Source: Ralstonia sp. UBA689
GTDB lineage: Bacteria > Pseudomonadota > Gammaproteobacteria > Burkholderiales > Burkholderiaceae
Length of the DNA stretch: 64,000 nucleotides
NCBI RefSeq assembly: GCF_002298975.1
Contig: NZ_DBMV01000031.1
Span: forward strand, 1-64,000
Reading direction: 5' to 3'
Both the position numbers and the translations under genes were made by a program. Below are positions 52,620-61,185 of this stretch, in pieces. The notes under the pieces are model-generated. The model had not been told where the DNA came from and did no database searches. It was given only the letters and a program-made list of their open reading frames with translations. The first letter of the stretch is position 1; every line of letters begins with the position of its first letter.

Positions 52620-52656
52620 GATGAAGACTCCACAACCGAATCCAACGAGCGCAAAC

Positions 52657-53319
52657 ATGAAACAATCTGCCGCCGAAGTCGTGCGCGAATATGGCCCATT
52701 CCCGGACGTCGACCACGTGCACGGCGTGACCTACGACGGCCAGCACGTCTGGTTTGCGGCCGGCGGCCAGTTGAAGGAGGTCGATCCTGCCAGCGGCAAA
52801 ACGCTGCGCTCCATCGATGTTCCCGCCCACGCCGGCACCGCGTTTGATGGGACGCACCTGTTCCAGATCGCTGAAGACCGCATCCACAAGATCGACCCGC
52901 AAACAGGCACGGTGCTCGCCACCATTCCCGCGCCGGGTGCGGGAGGCGATTCAGGGCTTGCCTGGGCCGAAGGCACGCTGTGGGTCGGGCACTACCGCGA
53001 GCGCAAGATCCGCCAGATCGACCCGGAGACCGGCGCCGTGCTGCGCACCCTCGAATCGAACCGCTTTGTGACCGGAGTCACCTGGGTCGACGGCGAACTC
53101 TGGCACGGCACCTGGGAAGGCGATGCGAGCGATCTGCGGCACATCGATCCTCGCACCGCTGAAGTCCTGGAGCAGATCGAAATGCCGGCCGGTGTCGGGG
53201 TCTCGGGGCTGGAGTCCGATGGCGCCGACCAGTTCTTCTGCGGAGGCGGGAACAGCGGGAAGATTCGGGCTGTGCGGCGGCCTGCGCGTGGTGGGAAGCC
53301 GTCCGTGGACGCCGCGTAG
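52657..53319 (+). CDS. YncE-like beta-propeller protein
   Basis: A 220-residue propeller with repeated blades such as GTHLFQIAEDRIHKIDPQTG and GTLWVGHYRERKIRQIDPETG. No signal peptide, so probably cytoplasmic. The family resembles quinoprotein amine dehydrogenase-like or glutamine cyclotransferase-like propellers. The start at 52657 is chosen because the family N-terminus (VVREYGPFPDVDH) follows; an ATG at 52621, two bases after the upstream stop, is an alternative. It may be cotranscribed with the regulator at 51399. Confidence 0.7.
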   Translation: MKQSAAEVVREYGPFPDVDHVHGVTYDGQHVWFAAGGQLKEVDPASGKTLRSIDVPAHAGTAFDGTHLFQIAEDRIHKIDPQTGTVLATIPAPGAGGDSGLAWAEGTLWVGHYRERKIRQIDPETGAVLRTLESNRFVTGVTWVDGELWHGTWEGDASDLRHIDPRTAEVLEQIEMPAGVGVSGLESDGADQFFCGGGNSGKIRAVRRPARGGKPSVDAA

Positions 53320-53334
53320 ACACGGCTGCCCGGC

Positions 53335-54267
53335 TCATGACAGCGCAATGTCTCGGTAGCACTGCTCGATCTCGGCGGCGCTACCGAGTTCGGTACCGGC
53401 ATGGCCCAGTGCGGCGGCGGCGGCTGCCATGCCATACCGAAACGCCTGCCGCACGTCAGCATCCCGGTTAAGCGCCCACACCATTCCGCCGACGAAGCTG
53501 TCGCCCGCACCAATGGTGCTCAGGACCGACGTTGCGACACGCCCCGCGCGCACAACGTCGTTCTGGGTAACCAGCATGGCGCCACCCGCCCCCAGTGTGA
53601 GCGCCACGACATGCGCGTGCCCCTTGTAGGCGATCCCCTGTGCCGCCTGCAGGCAATCGGCTTCTGTCTCCAACGCAAGCCCGGTCAGTTGCCGAAGCTC
53701 GTTGAGGCTCGGCTTGATCAGGTAAGGCGCATGCGGCAACGCACAACGCAGTGCCTGCCCCGATGCGTCCAATACGACGCGGCTGCCATGAGCCTTGGCC
53801 ATATCGATGACATGCGCGTAAAAATCCTCAGGAACCCCGAGCGGCAGGCTTCCGCTCAGCACGAGGTAGCGCGGCGCAGGTTGCAGCGCATCAAGATGAT
53901 CCAGGCAGCGCTGCCATTCAGCGTCCGAGACAACTGGGCCGGGCATCACGAACCGGAACTCGCGGTGAGTGGAGGCTTCCGTCACGGAAAAATTCTCCCG
54001 GGTCTCACCTTCGATCTGAAGCGCTTCGAACGGCAGTCCTTCCGCAGTCAACAGCCGCCCCAATCGCTCGGCCACGGGCCCGCCGGCAAGATAGAGGGCC
54101 AGGCAATCACCGCCCATGCGATGAACGACGCGCGCAACGTTGATTCCCCCGCCACCCGGGTCGCTGCGTGCCGGGGTGCAGCGCATCTTGTGCGTATCCG
54201 TCATGCGCTCGACCGACGTGGCGATATCGATCGCTGGGTTGACGGTGAGCGTGACAATGTCCGGCAT
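53335..54267 (-). CDS. pfkB: 6-phosphofructokinase II (PfkB)
   Basis: A 310-residue PfkB-family sugar kinase. It matches E. coli PfkB in motif and spacing: PGGGGINVAR (37-46), REFRFVMPG (102-110), LVLSGSLPLGV (135-145), and GAGDS (253-257) with the catalytic base Asp256. The ATG at 54267 has GGAGG upstream; an earlier Met would add 17 residues without family support. It opens the right-hand energy-metabolism island. Tagatose or fructose-1-phosphate kinase is an alternative activity. Confidence 0.88.
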   Translation of the reverse strand: MPDIVTLTVNPAIDIATSVERMTDTHKMRCTPARSDPGGGGINVARVVHRMGGDCLALYLAGGPVAERLGRLLTAEGLPFEALQIEGETRENFSVTEASTHREFRFVMPGPVVSDAEWQRCLDHLDALQPAPRYLVLSGSLPLGVPEDFYAHVIDMAKAHGSRVVLDASGQALRCALPHAPYLIKPSLNELRQLTGLALETEADCLQAAQGIAYKGHAHVVALTLGAGGAMLVTQNDVVRAGRVATSVLSTIGAGDSFVGGMVWALNRDADVRQAFRYGMAAAAAALGHAGTELGSAAEIEQCYRDIALS

Positions 54268-54517
54268 TGCAAGCCTCCAGAGGCGACGATGAGCGGCACG
54301 ATGCAGCGACGCATCCACAACCGATTCGGATTCATCCCGGCGCGCAGCAAGCGATCAACGTTTGATGCGGCACAAGACCACCGTCATCCATGATGCCAGT
54401 ATTTATTTGATCAGCCGTGCAACGCCTCATCGGGCGTCGTGCCGGGATGGTGATTGCACGGGCACGTTCAATGCATCACGAATGCATTGGCTTGACATCA
54501 ATGGAGACGCTACTGCC

Positions 54518-54790
54518 ATGAAGACCGCATCCCAGCACCACGGACGTGACGGCCACCCGACTGCGCGGGAAATCCGTGAAGTCATCGGCCCATTCGAGAC
54601 GGAAGTTCTGACCCGGATCCTCGAAATCGAACCCACCATCGAGGACGTCCAGCTTGCCTATAAATGGCTACGCTCAGACGAGCATCTGATCCGCGGCATG
54701 GACATTGAACTCTCCGGCAAGGCCAAGATGATCTATGAGCTCCTTGACGCTGAGTTTCCCGACTTCGACGCCTCTGGGCACGGCGTCTGA
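54518..54790 (+). CDS. Small hypothetical protein upstream of ppsA
   Basis: A 90-residue acidic, helical protein (ETEVLTRILEIEPTIEDVQL then AYKWLRSDEHLIRGMDIELS, GKAKMIYELLDAEFPDFDA). The start at 54518 has GGAG upstream; the frame is open 52 codons earlier but the extra part looks non-coding. I recognise no named family. It lies 96 bases before ppsA on the same strand and could share its control. Confidence 0.7.
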   Translation: MKTASQHHGRDGHPTAREIREVIGPFETEVLTRILEIEPTIEDVQLAYKWLRSDEHLIRGMDIELSGKAKMIYELLDAEFPDFDASGHGV

Positions 54791-54886
54791 ATTCTCTTTG
54801 CGAACCTAGCGTCAAGCTTGTTCTGGCGACGCGCTGACGAGCCTCGGCCACCACGCCTTCATGACTCCGCCGCAAAGGAGCAACAC

Positions 54887-57292
54887 ATGGTCAACGATAC
54901 TGCACACGTTGTCTGGTTCGAGGAACTGCGACGGACCGACGTTCCGCGCGTCGGCGGCAAGAACGCGTCGCTCGGCGAGATGGTGGCCAACCTTGCAAGC
55001 CGTGGCGTCAATGTCCCACCGGGCTTTGCACTCACAGCCGATGCTTTCTGGCGCTTCATCGACGCGAACGGTTTGCAACAGACGATTTCCTCGGCGCTCG
55101 GCGAATTTGGGGACGGCAAGCTTTCCCTGGCCGAGGCAGGACTGACGATCCGCCGAGCCATGCTTCGCGGCGAATGGCCAAAGGAGACTGCTCAGGCAAT
55201 CCGGCTCGCCTACGACGAACTCAACCGCCGTACAGGACGGATCGACATGGACGTTGCAGTGCGATCAAGCGCGACGGCCGAGGATCTGCCGGAAGCCAGC
55301 TTCGCCGGGCAGCAGGAAACCTACCTCAACATCCGGGGCGAGCGTGCGTTGCTTGATGCCTGCCGACGCTGCTACGCGTCGCTTTTCACAGACCGGGCGA
55401 TCAGCTACCGGCAGGCGAAGAGCATCGATCATCTCAAGGTCGCGCTGTCGGTCGGTGTGCAACGTATGGTGCGATCCGACCTGGGTGGCGCTGGTGTCAT
55501 GTTCTCCATCGATACGGAAACCGGCTTTGACAAGTCTGTCCTGATCAATGCGGCCTGGGGACTCGGCGAGAACGTGGTCCAGGGCGCGGTCGACCCGGAC
55601 GAATACGAGGTGTTCAAGCCGCTTGTGTCGGATGCATCGTTGTCACCCATCGTCGGAAAGAAGCTTGGGGGCAAGGATCTCAAAATGATCTACACCAGCG
55701 AGGGCGGCCGGCCGACAAAGAACGTCCCGACATCGAAGGCCGAGCGTGCGGCTTTCGTTCTGAGCGACCAGGAGATCCTGACCTTGTCGCGATGGGCCTG
55801 TGTGATTGAGCAGCACTACGGCCAGCCGATGGATATCGAATGGGCAAAAGACGGCGAAACCAATGAGATGTTCGTCGTGCAGGCCCGGCCGGAGACGGTC
55901 GAGTCGCGTCGCGAAGCCAGTGCGGTAAAGACCTGGCGCATCAAGAAAGCCGGCCGCAAGATCGTATCCGGCGCAAGCGTCGGCGAAGCCATCGCGGCCG
56001 GCAAGGTCTGCATCATCGAGAGCCCGCGTGACATGGGGCGCTTTGTCGACGGCGCTATCCTCGTCACCCAGACGACGGACCCGGACTGGGTGCCCGTCAT
56101 GAGGCGCGCCGCTGCCATCATCACCGACCAGGGCGGCCGCACATCACACGCCGCAATCGTGAGCCGCGAACTTGGACTTCCGGCCATCGTCGGTGCGGGC
56201 AATGCGACGCATCTGCTGCACGACGAACAGGAAGTGACGGTGTCGTGTGCAGAAGGCCGAGAAGGATTCGTCTACGATGGCATCGCCGACTTCGAGGTCG
56301 AAGAAATCGATTTTGGCAGCATCCCGGCGACGCGCACCAAGGTCATGCTGAACCTCGCCAATCCAGCGGCAGCGTTTCGTTGGTGGCGGATTCCTGCGGA
56401 CGGCGTCGGGCTCGCACGCATGGAGTTCGTCGTCAGCAACCATATCAAGATCCATCCGATGGCCCTTGCCCGCTTCGATGCGCTCAAAGACGAAGACGCA
56501 AAGCGAACCATCGCAGCGTTAACGGCGGGGTACGAAGACCGGACCGAGTATTTCGTCGATCGCCTCGCACGTGGATTGGGGCGGATCGCCGCAGCCCAGT
56601 ATCCCCACCCCGTCGTCGTCCGTATGAGCGACTTCAAGACCAACGAATACGCGCATCTGATCGGCGGGGCGGAATTCGAGCCTAAGGAGGAGAACCCCAT
56701 GCTCGGGTTCCGGGGTGCATCACGGTACTACTCGCCCCGCTACCGGGAAGGCTTCGCGCTTGAATGCCGTGCCATTTGCCGCCTGCGCAACGAGATGGGC
56801 TTCACGAATGTCATCGTCATGATCCCGTTCTGCCGTTCAACAAAAGAGGCGGACCGCGTGCTGGAGGTGATGGCCGAAAACGGTATCCGGCGCGGCGAAG
56901 CCGGCCTCAAGATTTACGTCATGTGCGAGATCCCGTCGAACGTGATTCTGGCGAAGGCCTTCGCGCAACGCTTCGATGGCTTTTCGATTGGCAGCAACGA
57001 TCTGACGCAACTGACGCTGGGCGTTGATCGCGACTCAGCGGACCTTGCAGAGCTGTTCGATGAGCAGGATGACGCAGTCAAGTGGATGATCCGAAACGTC
57101 ATCACGGAGGCCCACAAGGCCGGCGCCGACGTCGGTTTGTGCGGGCAAGCGCCGAGCGATCATCCTGAGTTTGCTGTCTTCCTTGTCGAATGCGGCATTG
57201 ATTCCATGTCGGTCAGTCCTGACAGCTTTATCGCGGTCAAGCGCCGTGTGGCTGCTGCGGAGAAGGCCGCACAGGCGGCTCCGGAGACATAA
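54887..57292 (+). CDS. ppsA: Phosphoenolpyruvate synthase (PpsA)
   Basis: An 801-residue enzyme making PEP from pyruvate and ATP. Domains: N-terminal ATP-grasp (VGGKNASLGEMVANL, RSSATAEDLPEASFAGQQET), a central phosphohistidine domain with His421 in GGRTSHAAIVS, and the C-terminal PEP-binding barrel (YVMCEIPSNVILAKAF). Length and the position of His421 match E. coli PpsA. AAAGGAG precedes the ATG. It is on the plus strand with the small gene at 54518; gluconeogenic role expected. Confidence 0.96.
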   Translation: MVNDTAHVVWFEELRRTDVPRVGGKNASLGEMVANLASRGVNVPPGFALTADAFWRFIDANGLQQTISSALGEFGDGKLSLAEAGLTIRRAMLRGEWPKETAQAIRLAYDELNRRTGRIDMDVAVRSSATAEDLPEASFAGQQETYLNIRGERALLDACRRCYASLFTDRAISYRQAKSIDHLKVALSVGVQRMVRSDLGGAGVMFSIDTETGFDKSVLINAAWGLGENVVQGAVDPDEYEVFKPLVSDASLSPIVGKKLGGKDLKMIYTSEGGRPTKNVPTSKAERAAFVLSDQEILTLSRWACVIEQHYGQPMDIEWAKDGETNEMFVVQARPETVESRREASAVKTWRIKKAGRKIVSGASVGEAIAAGKVCIIESPRDMGRFVDGAILVTQTTDPDWVPVMRRAAAIITDQGGRTSHAAIVSRELGLPAIVGAGNATHLLHDEQEVTVSCAEGREGFVYDGIADFEVEEIDFGSIPATRTKVMLNLANPAAAFRWWRIPADGVGLARMEFVVSNHIKIHPMALARFDALKDEDAKRTIAALTAGYEDRTEYFVDRLARGLGRIAAAQYPHPVVVRMSDFKTNEYAHLIGGAEFEPKEENPMLGFRGASRYYSPRYREGFALECRAICRLRNEMGFTNVIVMIPFCRSTKEADRVLEVMAENGIRRGEAGLKIYVMCEIPSNVILAKAFAQRFDGFSIGSNDLTQLTLGVDRDSADLAELFDEQDDAVKWMIRNVITEAHKAGADVGLCGQAPSDHPEFAVFLVECGIDSMSVSPDSFIAVKRRVAAAEKAAQAAPET

Positions 57293-57312
57293 GCACCGTA
57301 CCGAATGATTGG

Positions 57313-57326
57313 TTGCGCCTGGTCAA
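57313..57326. promoter_or_regulatory. Weak FNR/ANR-like site
   Basis: TTGCG (57313-57317), CCTG, GTCAA (57322-57326): three bases differ from TTGAT-N4-ATCAA. It lies 112 bases upstream of the gene at 57438, near the strong box at 57914. Confidence 0.3.
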
Positions 57327-57437
57327 CGCTGTGGACACGCGTTCTCGTACATTAAGGCAAAGGCAGGCAGATATTTCAGCAGCGACGGGAAGCATCGCAC
57401 CTGCTCCCACCCGCGTCCATGTGTGAGGAAATCGAGC

Positions 57438-57824
57438 ATGCGTTGGCGAACCTCTCAATGCGAATGCACGCAGCACACAAGCGCTGCGTCGGAGCCGGCC
57501 CCACCCATGCCGGTCAAAGACGACATCCTGCGCGCATACACCGTGCTCTTCTGGTTTAACCTCTACCTCAGGCATCCGGAATTCCCGGCAAGCGATGGGC
57601 TGTTCCCGAAAGACCCAGCCGTCCGCCGTGTCTTCCTGCGGGTGCATGACAAGGTGTTTGCACACTGGGCAACCGCTGCGAACCGGGTAGGCATCAGCAC
57701 CCACGAGTTTCGGGACGCGTGTGCGGCCGTGCGCGCATCGTGGATCGGTGAGGACGACCCTCTACGCACCTGCCGAGGCAGGGCAAGCGTTTTGTCGGAT
57801 TGGCCGCAACTGGATCTGGACTGA
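57438..57824 (+). CDS. Hypothetical protein (128 residues)
   Basis: A soluble protein whose central part (KDDILRAYTVLFWFNLYLRH then FPASDGLFPKDPAVRRVFLR) is hydrophobic-aromatic and helical. The ATG at 57438 has GAGGAA upstream; Met at 57507 (MPVKDD) would drop a weak N-terminal segment. No family recognised. An FNR-like dyad TTGCG-N4-GTCAA lies at 57313-57326. Confidence 0.55.
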   Translation: MRWRTSQCECTQHTSAASEPAPPMPVKDDILRAYTVLFWFNLYLRHPEFPASDGLFPKDPAVRRVFLRVHDKVFAHWATAANRVGISTHEFRDACAAVRASWIGEDDPLRTCRGRASVLSDWPQLDLD

Positions 57825-57913
57825 GGGGGACATCGTCCTTTTCGCGCAAAAGATGGAAGAAGCAGTTTGAGGGAAACTGCTTGCACGGAGCACCTTGATT
57901 GCTTGCTCGGCCC

Positions 57914-57927
57914 TTGATGCATATCAA
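57914..57927. promoter_or_regulatory. Perfect FNR/ANR box
   Basis: TTGAT (57914-57918), GCAT, ATCAA (57923-57927) is the exact consensus for FNR/ANR/DNR binding. The nearest downstream start on the plus strand is the DUF3330 gene at 58091, 164 bases away. A clear -10 hexamer is not obvious at the spacing expected for class II activation. On the minus strand no gene follows. Confidence 0.75.
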
Positions 57928-58090
57928 CTATGTCGCGTCACAAAAGAGGAAGCTCCAAGTTATGGAGCAGACCGTACTGGCCCATACGCAGTGCGTTCTC
58001 GCTCAACCACAATCCGTTGGTCGACCCTACATCGGCCAACGTCCGTGCGCCGCTGCGAGGAAATTGTCGGCCGATTTTTTGGGGGGGATC

Positions 58091-58297
58091 ATGATGAAGC
58101 CCAACCCACCCGCAGAACTCGTCTCCTGCGAAATCTGCATGAAGGAAGTACCGATATCGGAGGCGTTTGTCCCCGAAGCGTCCGACTACGTTGCCTACTT
58201 TTGCGGTCTGGAGTGCTATGCCCAGTGGCGCCGTCAGCTTTCGGAGAAAGCTGGGCAAGAGGGGACTGCTCCGCCTCCCGTCGAGCCGCCAGCGTGA
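58091..58297 (+). CDS. DUF3330-family small zinc-ribbon protein
   Basis: A 68-residue protein with SCEICMKEVPISEAFVPEA then DYVAYFCGLECYAQW: four Cys in C-x2-C and C-x3-C pairs, the DUF3330 pattern. Such small proteins occur on mobile mercury-resistance elements and in stress islands; the function is unknown. A G-rich stretch precedes the ATG at 58091 and serves as ribosome site. It lies downstream of the perfect FNR box at 57914. Confidence 0.85.
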   Translation: MMKPNPPAELVSCEICMKEVPISEAFVPEASDYVAYFCGLECYAQWRRQLSEKAGQEGTAPPPVEPPA

Positions 58298-58455
58298 CCT
58301 GTGCAAAACGGCCGGGCGTGTCGTACTCACAACCGATAGTCCGGGCTTCCGTTAGGGTCTGTTCACATATGCAACGTGCGTACGTTCCATGTGTGCACGG
58401 CTGCTTGAGCAGGTAGAACAAGCGTAGAAATGCGCGGTTCGGCCGTCGCGCATCC

Positions 58456-61185
58456 TCAGCTTCCACTTGCCGCCAGCCTAGGTGATGACTGCACCGTAGT
58501 ACTCGGTTGGGGCGGCCGTGTGGATGAGCCGCCGCACTTTTCAACCTGCACCGCTGTCACTTTGTATTCCGGTGCGTGCACGAGCCGGTCACGCACCGGC
58601 GATGTCAGTTGGTTGATCGATAGATCGGGGCGGTGGAAGCTGCAGAACAATTGTCCGACCTGCATCGCATCGCTGATATGCAGGGGCAGAATCGCAGAAC
58701 CATACCGGCTCGTCACCCGTACTGCCTCGCCCTCTCCCAACCCATGGCGTGCAGCGTCCGCCGGCGCCATATCCAGCGTGTCCGACGGCCGCAGCGCTGC
58801 GTTGGGGGTGCGGTAACTCATCGTGCCGGCGTTGAACTGATGCAGGACGCGACCCGTGGTCAACAACAAGGGATAGGTGTCGTCGGGTTGCTCTGGTGTG
58901 GGCACGTAGGCAATCGGCGTGAGCGCTGCGGTCTTGCTGCCGACAAAATGTTCCCGGTGCAGCACTGCCGTGCCTGGGTGATTCTCATCCGGGCACGGCC
59001 AATGAAGATCTCCGCGCTCCAGGCGCGAATACGCCAGTCCAGCACCATCGGGCCAGAGCGAGCGCACTTCATCCCAGATCTGCTGCGCTCCCTCGAACTC
59101 GAAGCCCTTCGGTTTGCCCATGTGGGCCGCGAGCGCCTGGATGATCCACCAGTCCGGGCGTGCCTGCCCGGGAGCTGATGTGACAGCGCGGACACGCTGC
59201 ACGCGCCGGTCGGAGTTCATGAACGTCCCGTCTTTCTCGAAGCCCGACGCCGCAGGCAGGAACACCGTACCGAATGCTTCGGCGGTTTGATTCATGAACA
59301 GATCCTGCACGATGACCAGATCCAGCGCGGCAAGCGCCGCGGCCGTGGCGCTTGCGTTGGCCAGCGAAAGATAGATGTCATAGCCCATCACCCACAGCGC
59401 CTTGAGGCGGCCTGACTGCGCGGCATCCATCATCTCCAGTACATCCAGGCCGCGCGTTGTTGGCAGCTTGACGCCCCACGCCTGCTCGAAGCGAGCCCCG
59501 GCCTGACGGATTGACTGCGATCCAGTGAGCGTCACCGGATCGCACCCCATCTGCGCGGCACCTTGCACGTTGTTCTGGCCGCGCAGCGGGTTGATGCCGC
59601 TGCCAGCCTTGCCGAGATTGCCTGTAAGCAGCGCCAGGTTGATGAGCGCCATGACCCCTTCACTGCCTTGCAGATGTTCGGTCACACCCAGGCCGTGAAA
59701 ACACATGGCCGGCCGGCCCTCGGCATAGATCCGGGCAGCGGCACGGATTGCCGCCGCCGACACACCGCACATATCTGCAACCTTTTCCGGCGAGAAGGCA
59801 GCCACATGCGCGGCAAATGCATCGAAACCGCTGACCCGCTCGCCGAGAAATGCGCGATCGATCAACTCTTCCTCAATCAGAGTGGCGGCTAGAGCGTTGA
59901 ACAGCGGCACATTGCAGCCCATGCGTACCGGCAGGTGGACGTCAGCCATCGCAGCCAGCTCGGTACGGCGAGGATCGATGACCACCAGGCGTGCCCCCTT
60001 GAGTACTGCCTGCTTGATGCGCGCACCGACCACCGGGTGGTTCTCGGTCGGATTCGCGCCGCAAATCAAGAAGGCATTCGCCTGTTCGATGTCGTCGAAG
60101 CTATTGGTGGCCGCACCGACGCCGAGCATTGTCTTGAGCGCCTTGGCGCTGGGCGTGTGGCAAACGCGCGCGCAGCAGTCGATGTTGTGCGTACCAAGCA
60201 CCACGCGGGCAAACTTCTGCGCCAGGTAGTTGTCTTCGTTGGTGGCGCGCGCCGAGGCGAGCACACCTACGGCGTCGGCGCCGTACCGGGCAATGACGGC
60301 TTGCAGTTGCGACGCTGCAAAGCCGAGCGCTTCGTTCCAGCCCACCCTCTGCCACTTTCCATCGCGGCGCAGCATCGGTTGGCTGACGCGGTCTGAGGCG
60401 TGGTTGTACTCGAATGCATAGCGCCCCTTGACGCACAGATGCCCACGGTTGACCGGGGCGTCGGCAGGGCGTACGGCGACCACGCGCCCGCCAGCCGTCC
60501 CCACCTCCATTTGGCAGCCAACGCCGCAATACGCGCAGGTTGTGCGCGTCCATGCGGTCGGCTTGGCGGCGGTCCGCTTGTCGAACAAGGCTCCGCTGGG
60601 GCAACTGTCCACGCAGGCACCGCAACTCACGCAGCCGGCGGTGAGCAAGGTTGGCCCTTTTCCCGTGGCAATGCGCGTCGTATCGCTCCGCCCGATCGCC
60701 TCCCAAATGAACTGCCCCTGCACCTCCTCGCAGATGCGGACGCAGCGTTCGCAAAAGACACAGCGGTCCATCCCGACACCGAGATAGGGGTGGCTGTCGT
60801 CCTGGAACAGCCCGTCCTCCTGCTTGCCTCCTGGCTGCACGCCGTATTCGGCCAGCAGGCGGTGGAACGGGTGAAGCGGGTCCGCCGCGTAGGCCGTTCT
60901 CGGATAGCGCGCGGTGATGAGTTCGAGGTTCGTGCGGCACAGGGCATCGATTGCGTTGCTGTGGGTCTGCACGGCCATGCCTTCGGCCACTTCGGTCGTA
61001 CAACTTGCAACGGGTCGCACTTGGCCGTCCACGTGCACAACGCAAAGACGGCACGCTCCGGACGGCGCCAAGCGCTTGTCGTGGCACAGGTGGGGAATTG
61101 CCTTGCCGGCCGCCAACAGCGCGTCAATCAGCAACGAGCCCTCCACGGCTTCCCACGGAACACCGTCGATCGTCAATCGCACCAT
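58456..61185 (-). CDS. NAD-dependent formate dehydrogenase alpha subunit
   Basis: A 909-residue molybdenum enzyme that oxidises formate. The N-terminal [2Fe-2S] domain has Cys34, Cys45, Cys48 and Cys62; then a ferredoxin domain (RCVFCERCVRICEEVQG, CVSCGACVDSCPSGA), a [4Fe-4S] site CAYCGVGCQME and the bis-MGD catalytic part with Cys342-His343 in ARVCHTPSA. The last ~25 residues (STRPPQPSTTVQSS) are Ser/Pro-rich. The ATG at 61185 overlaps the beta-subunit gene end by 13 bases. Similar to FdsA-type NAD-linked enzymes. Confidence 0.92.
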   Translation of the reverse strand: MVRLTIDGVPWEAVEGSLLIDALLAAGKAIPHLCHDKRLAPSGACRLCVVHVDGQVRPVASCTTEVAEGMAVQTHSNAIDALCRTNLELITARYPRTAYAADPLHPFHRLLAEYGVQPGGKQEDGLFQDDSHPYLGVGMDRCVFCERCVRICEEVQGQFIWEAIGRSDTTRIATGKGPTLLTAGCVSCGACVDSCPSGALFDKRTAAKPTAWTRTTCAYCGVGCQMEVGTAGGRVVAVRPADAPVNRGHLCVKGRYAFEYNHASDRVSQPMLRRDGKWQRVGWNEALGFAASQLQAVIARYGADAVGVLASARATNEDNYLAQKFARVVLGTHNIDCCARVCHTPSAKALKTMLGVGAATNSFDDIEQANAFLICGANPTENHPVVGARIKQAVLKGARLVVIDPRRTELAAMADVHLPVRMGCNVPLFNALAATLIEEELIDRAFLGERVSGFDAFAAHVAAFSPEKVADMCGVSAAAIRAAARIYAEGRPAMCFHGLGVTEHLQGSEGVMALINLALLTGNLGKAGSGINPLRGQNNVQGAAQMGCDPVTLTGSQSIRQAGARFEQAWGVKLPTTRGLDVLEMMDAAQSGRLKALWVMGYDIYLSLANASATAAALAALDLVIVQDLFMNQTAEAFGTVFLPAASGFEKDGTFMNSDRRVQRVRAVTSAPGQARPDWWIIQALAAHMGKPKGFEFEGAQQIWDEVRSLWPDGAGLAYSRLERGDLHWPCPDENHPGTAVLHREHFVGSKTAALTPIAYVPTPEQPDDTYPLLLTTGRVLHQFNAGTMSYRTPNAALRPSDTLDMAPADAARHGLGEGEAVRVTSRYGSAILPLHISDAMQVGQLFCSFHRPDLSINQLTSPVRDRLVHAPEYKVTAVQVEKCGGSSTRPPQPSTTVQSSPRLAASGS

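Noticed and set aside
54354..54366. ATCAA-CGT-TTGAT dyad between pfkB and the gene at 54518
   Set aside because: Half-sites are in the opposite order to an FNR box and the spacing is 3, so not counted as an FNR site.
58340..58380. GGGTCTGTTCACAT, similar to the ends of some insertion sequences
   Set aside because: Too short and no matching inverted end or transposase nearby.
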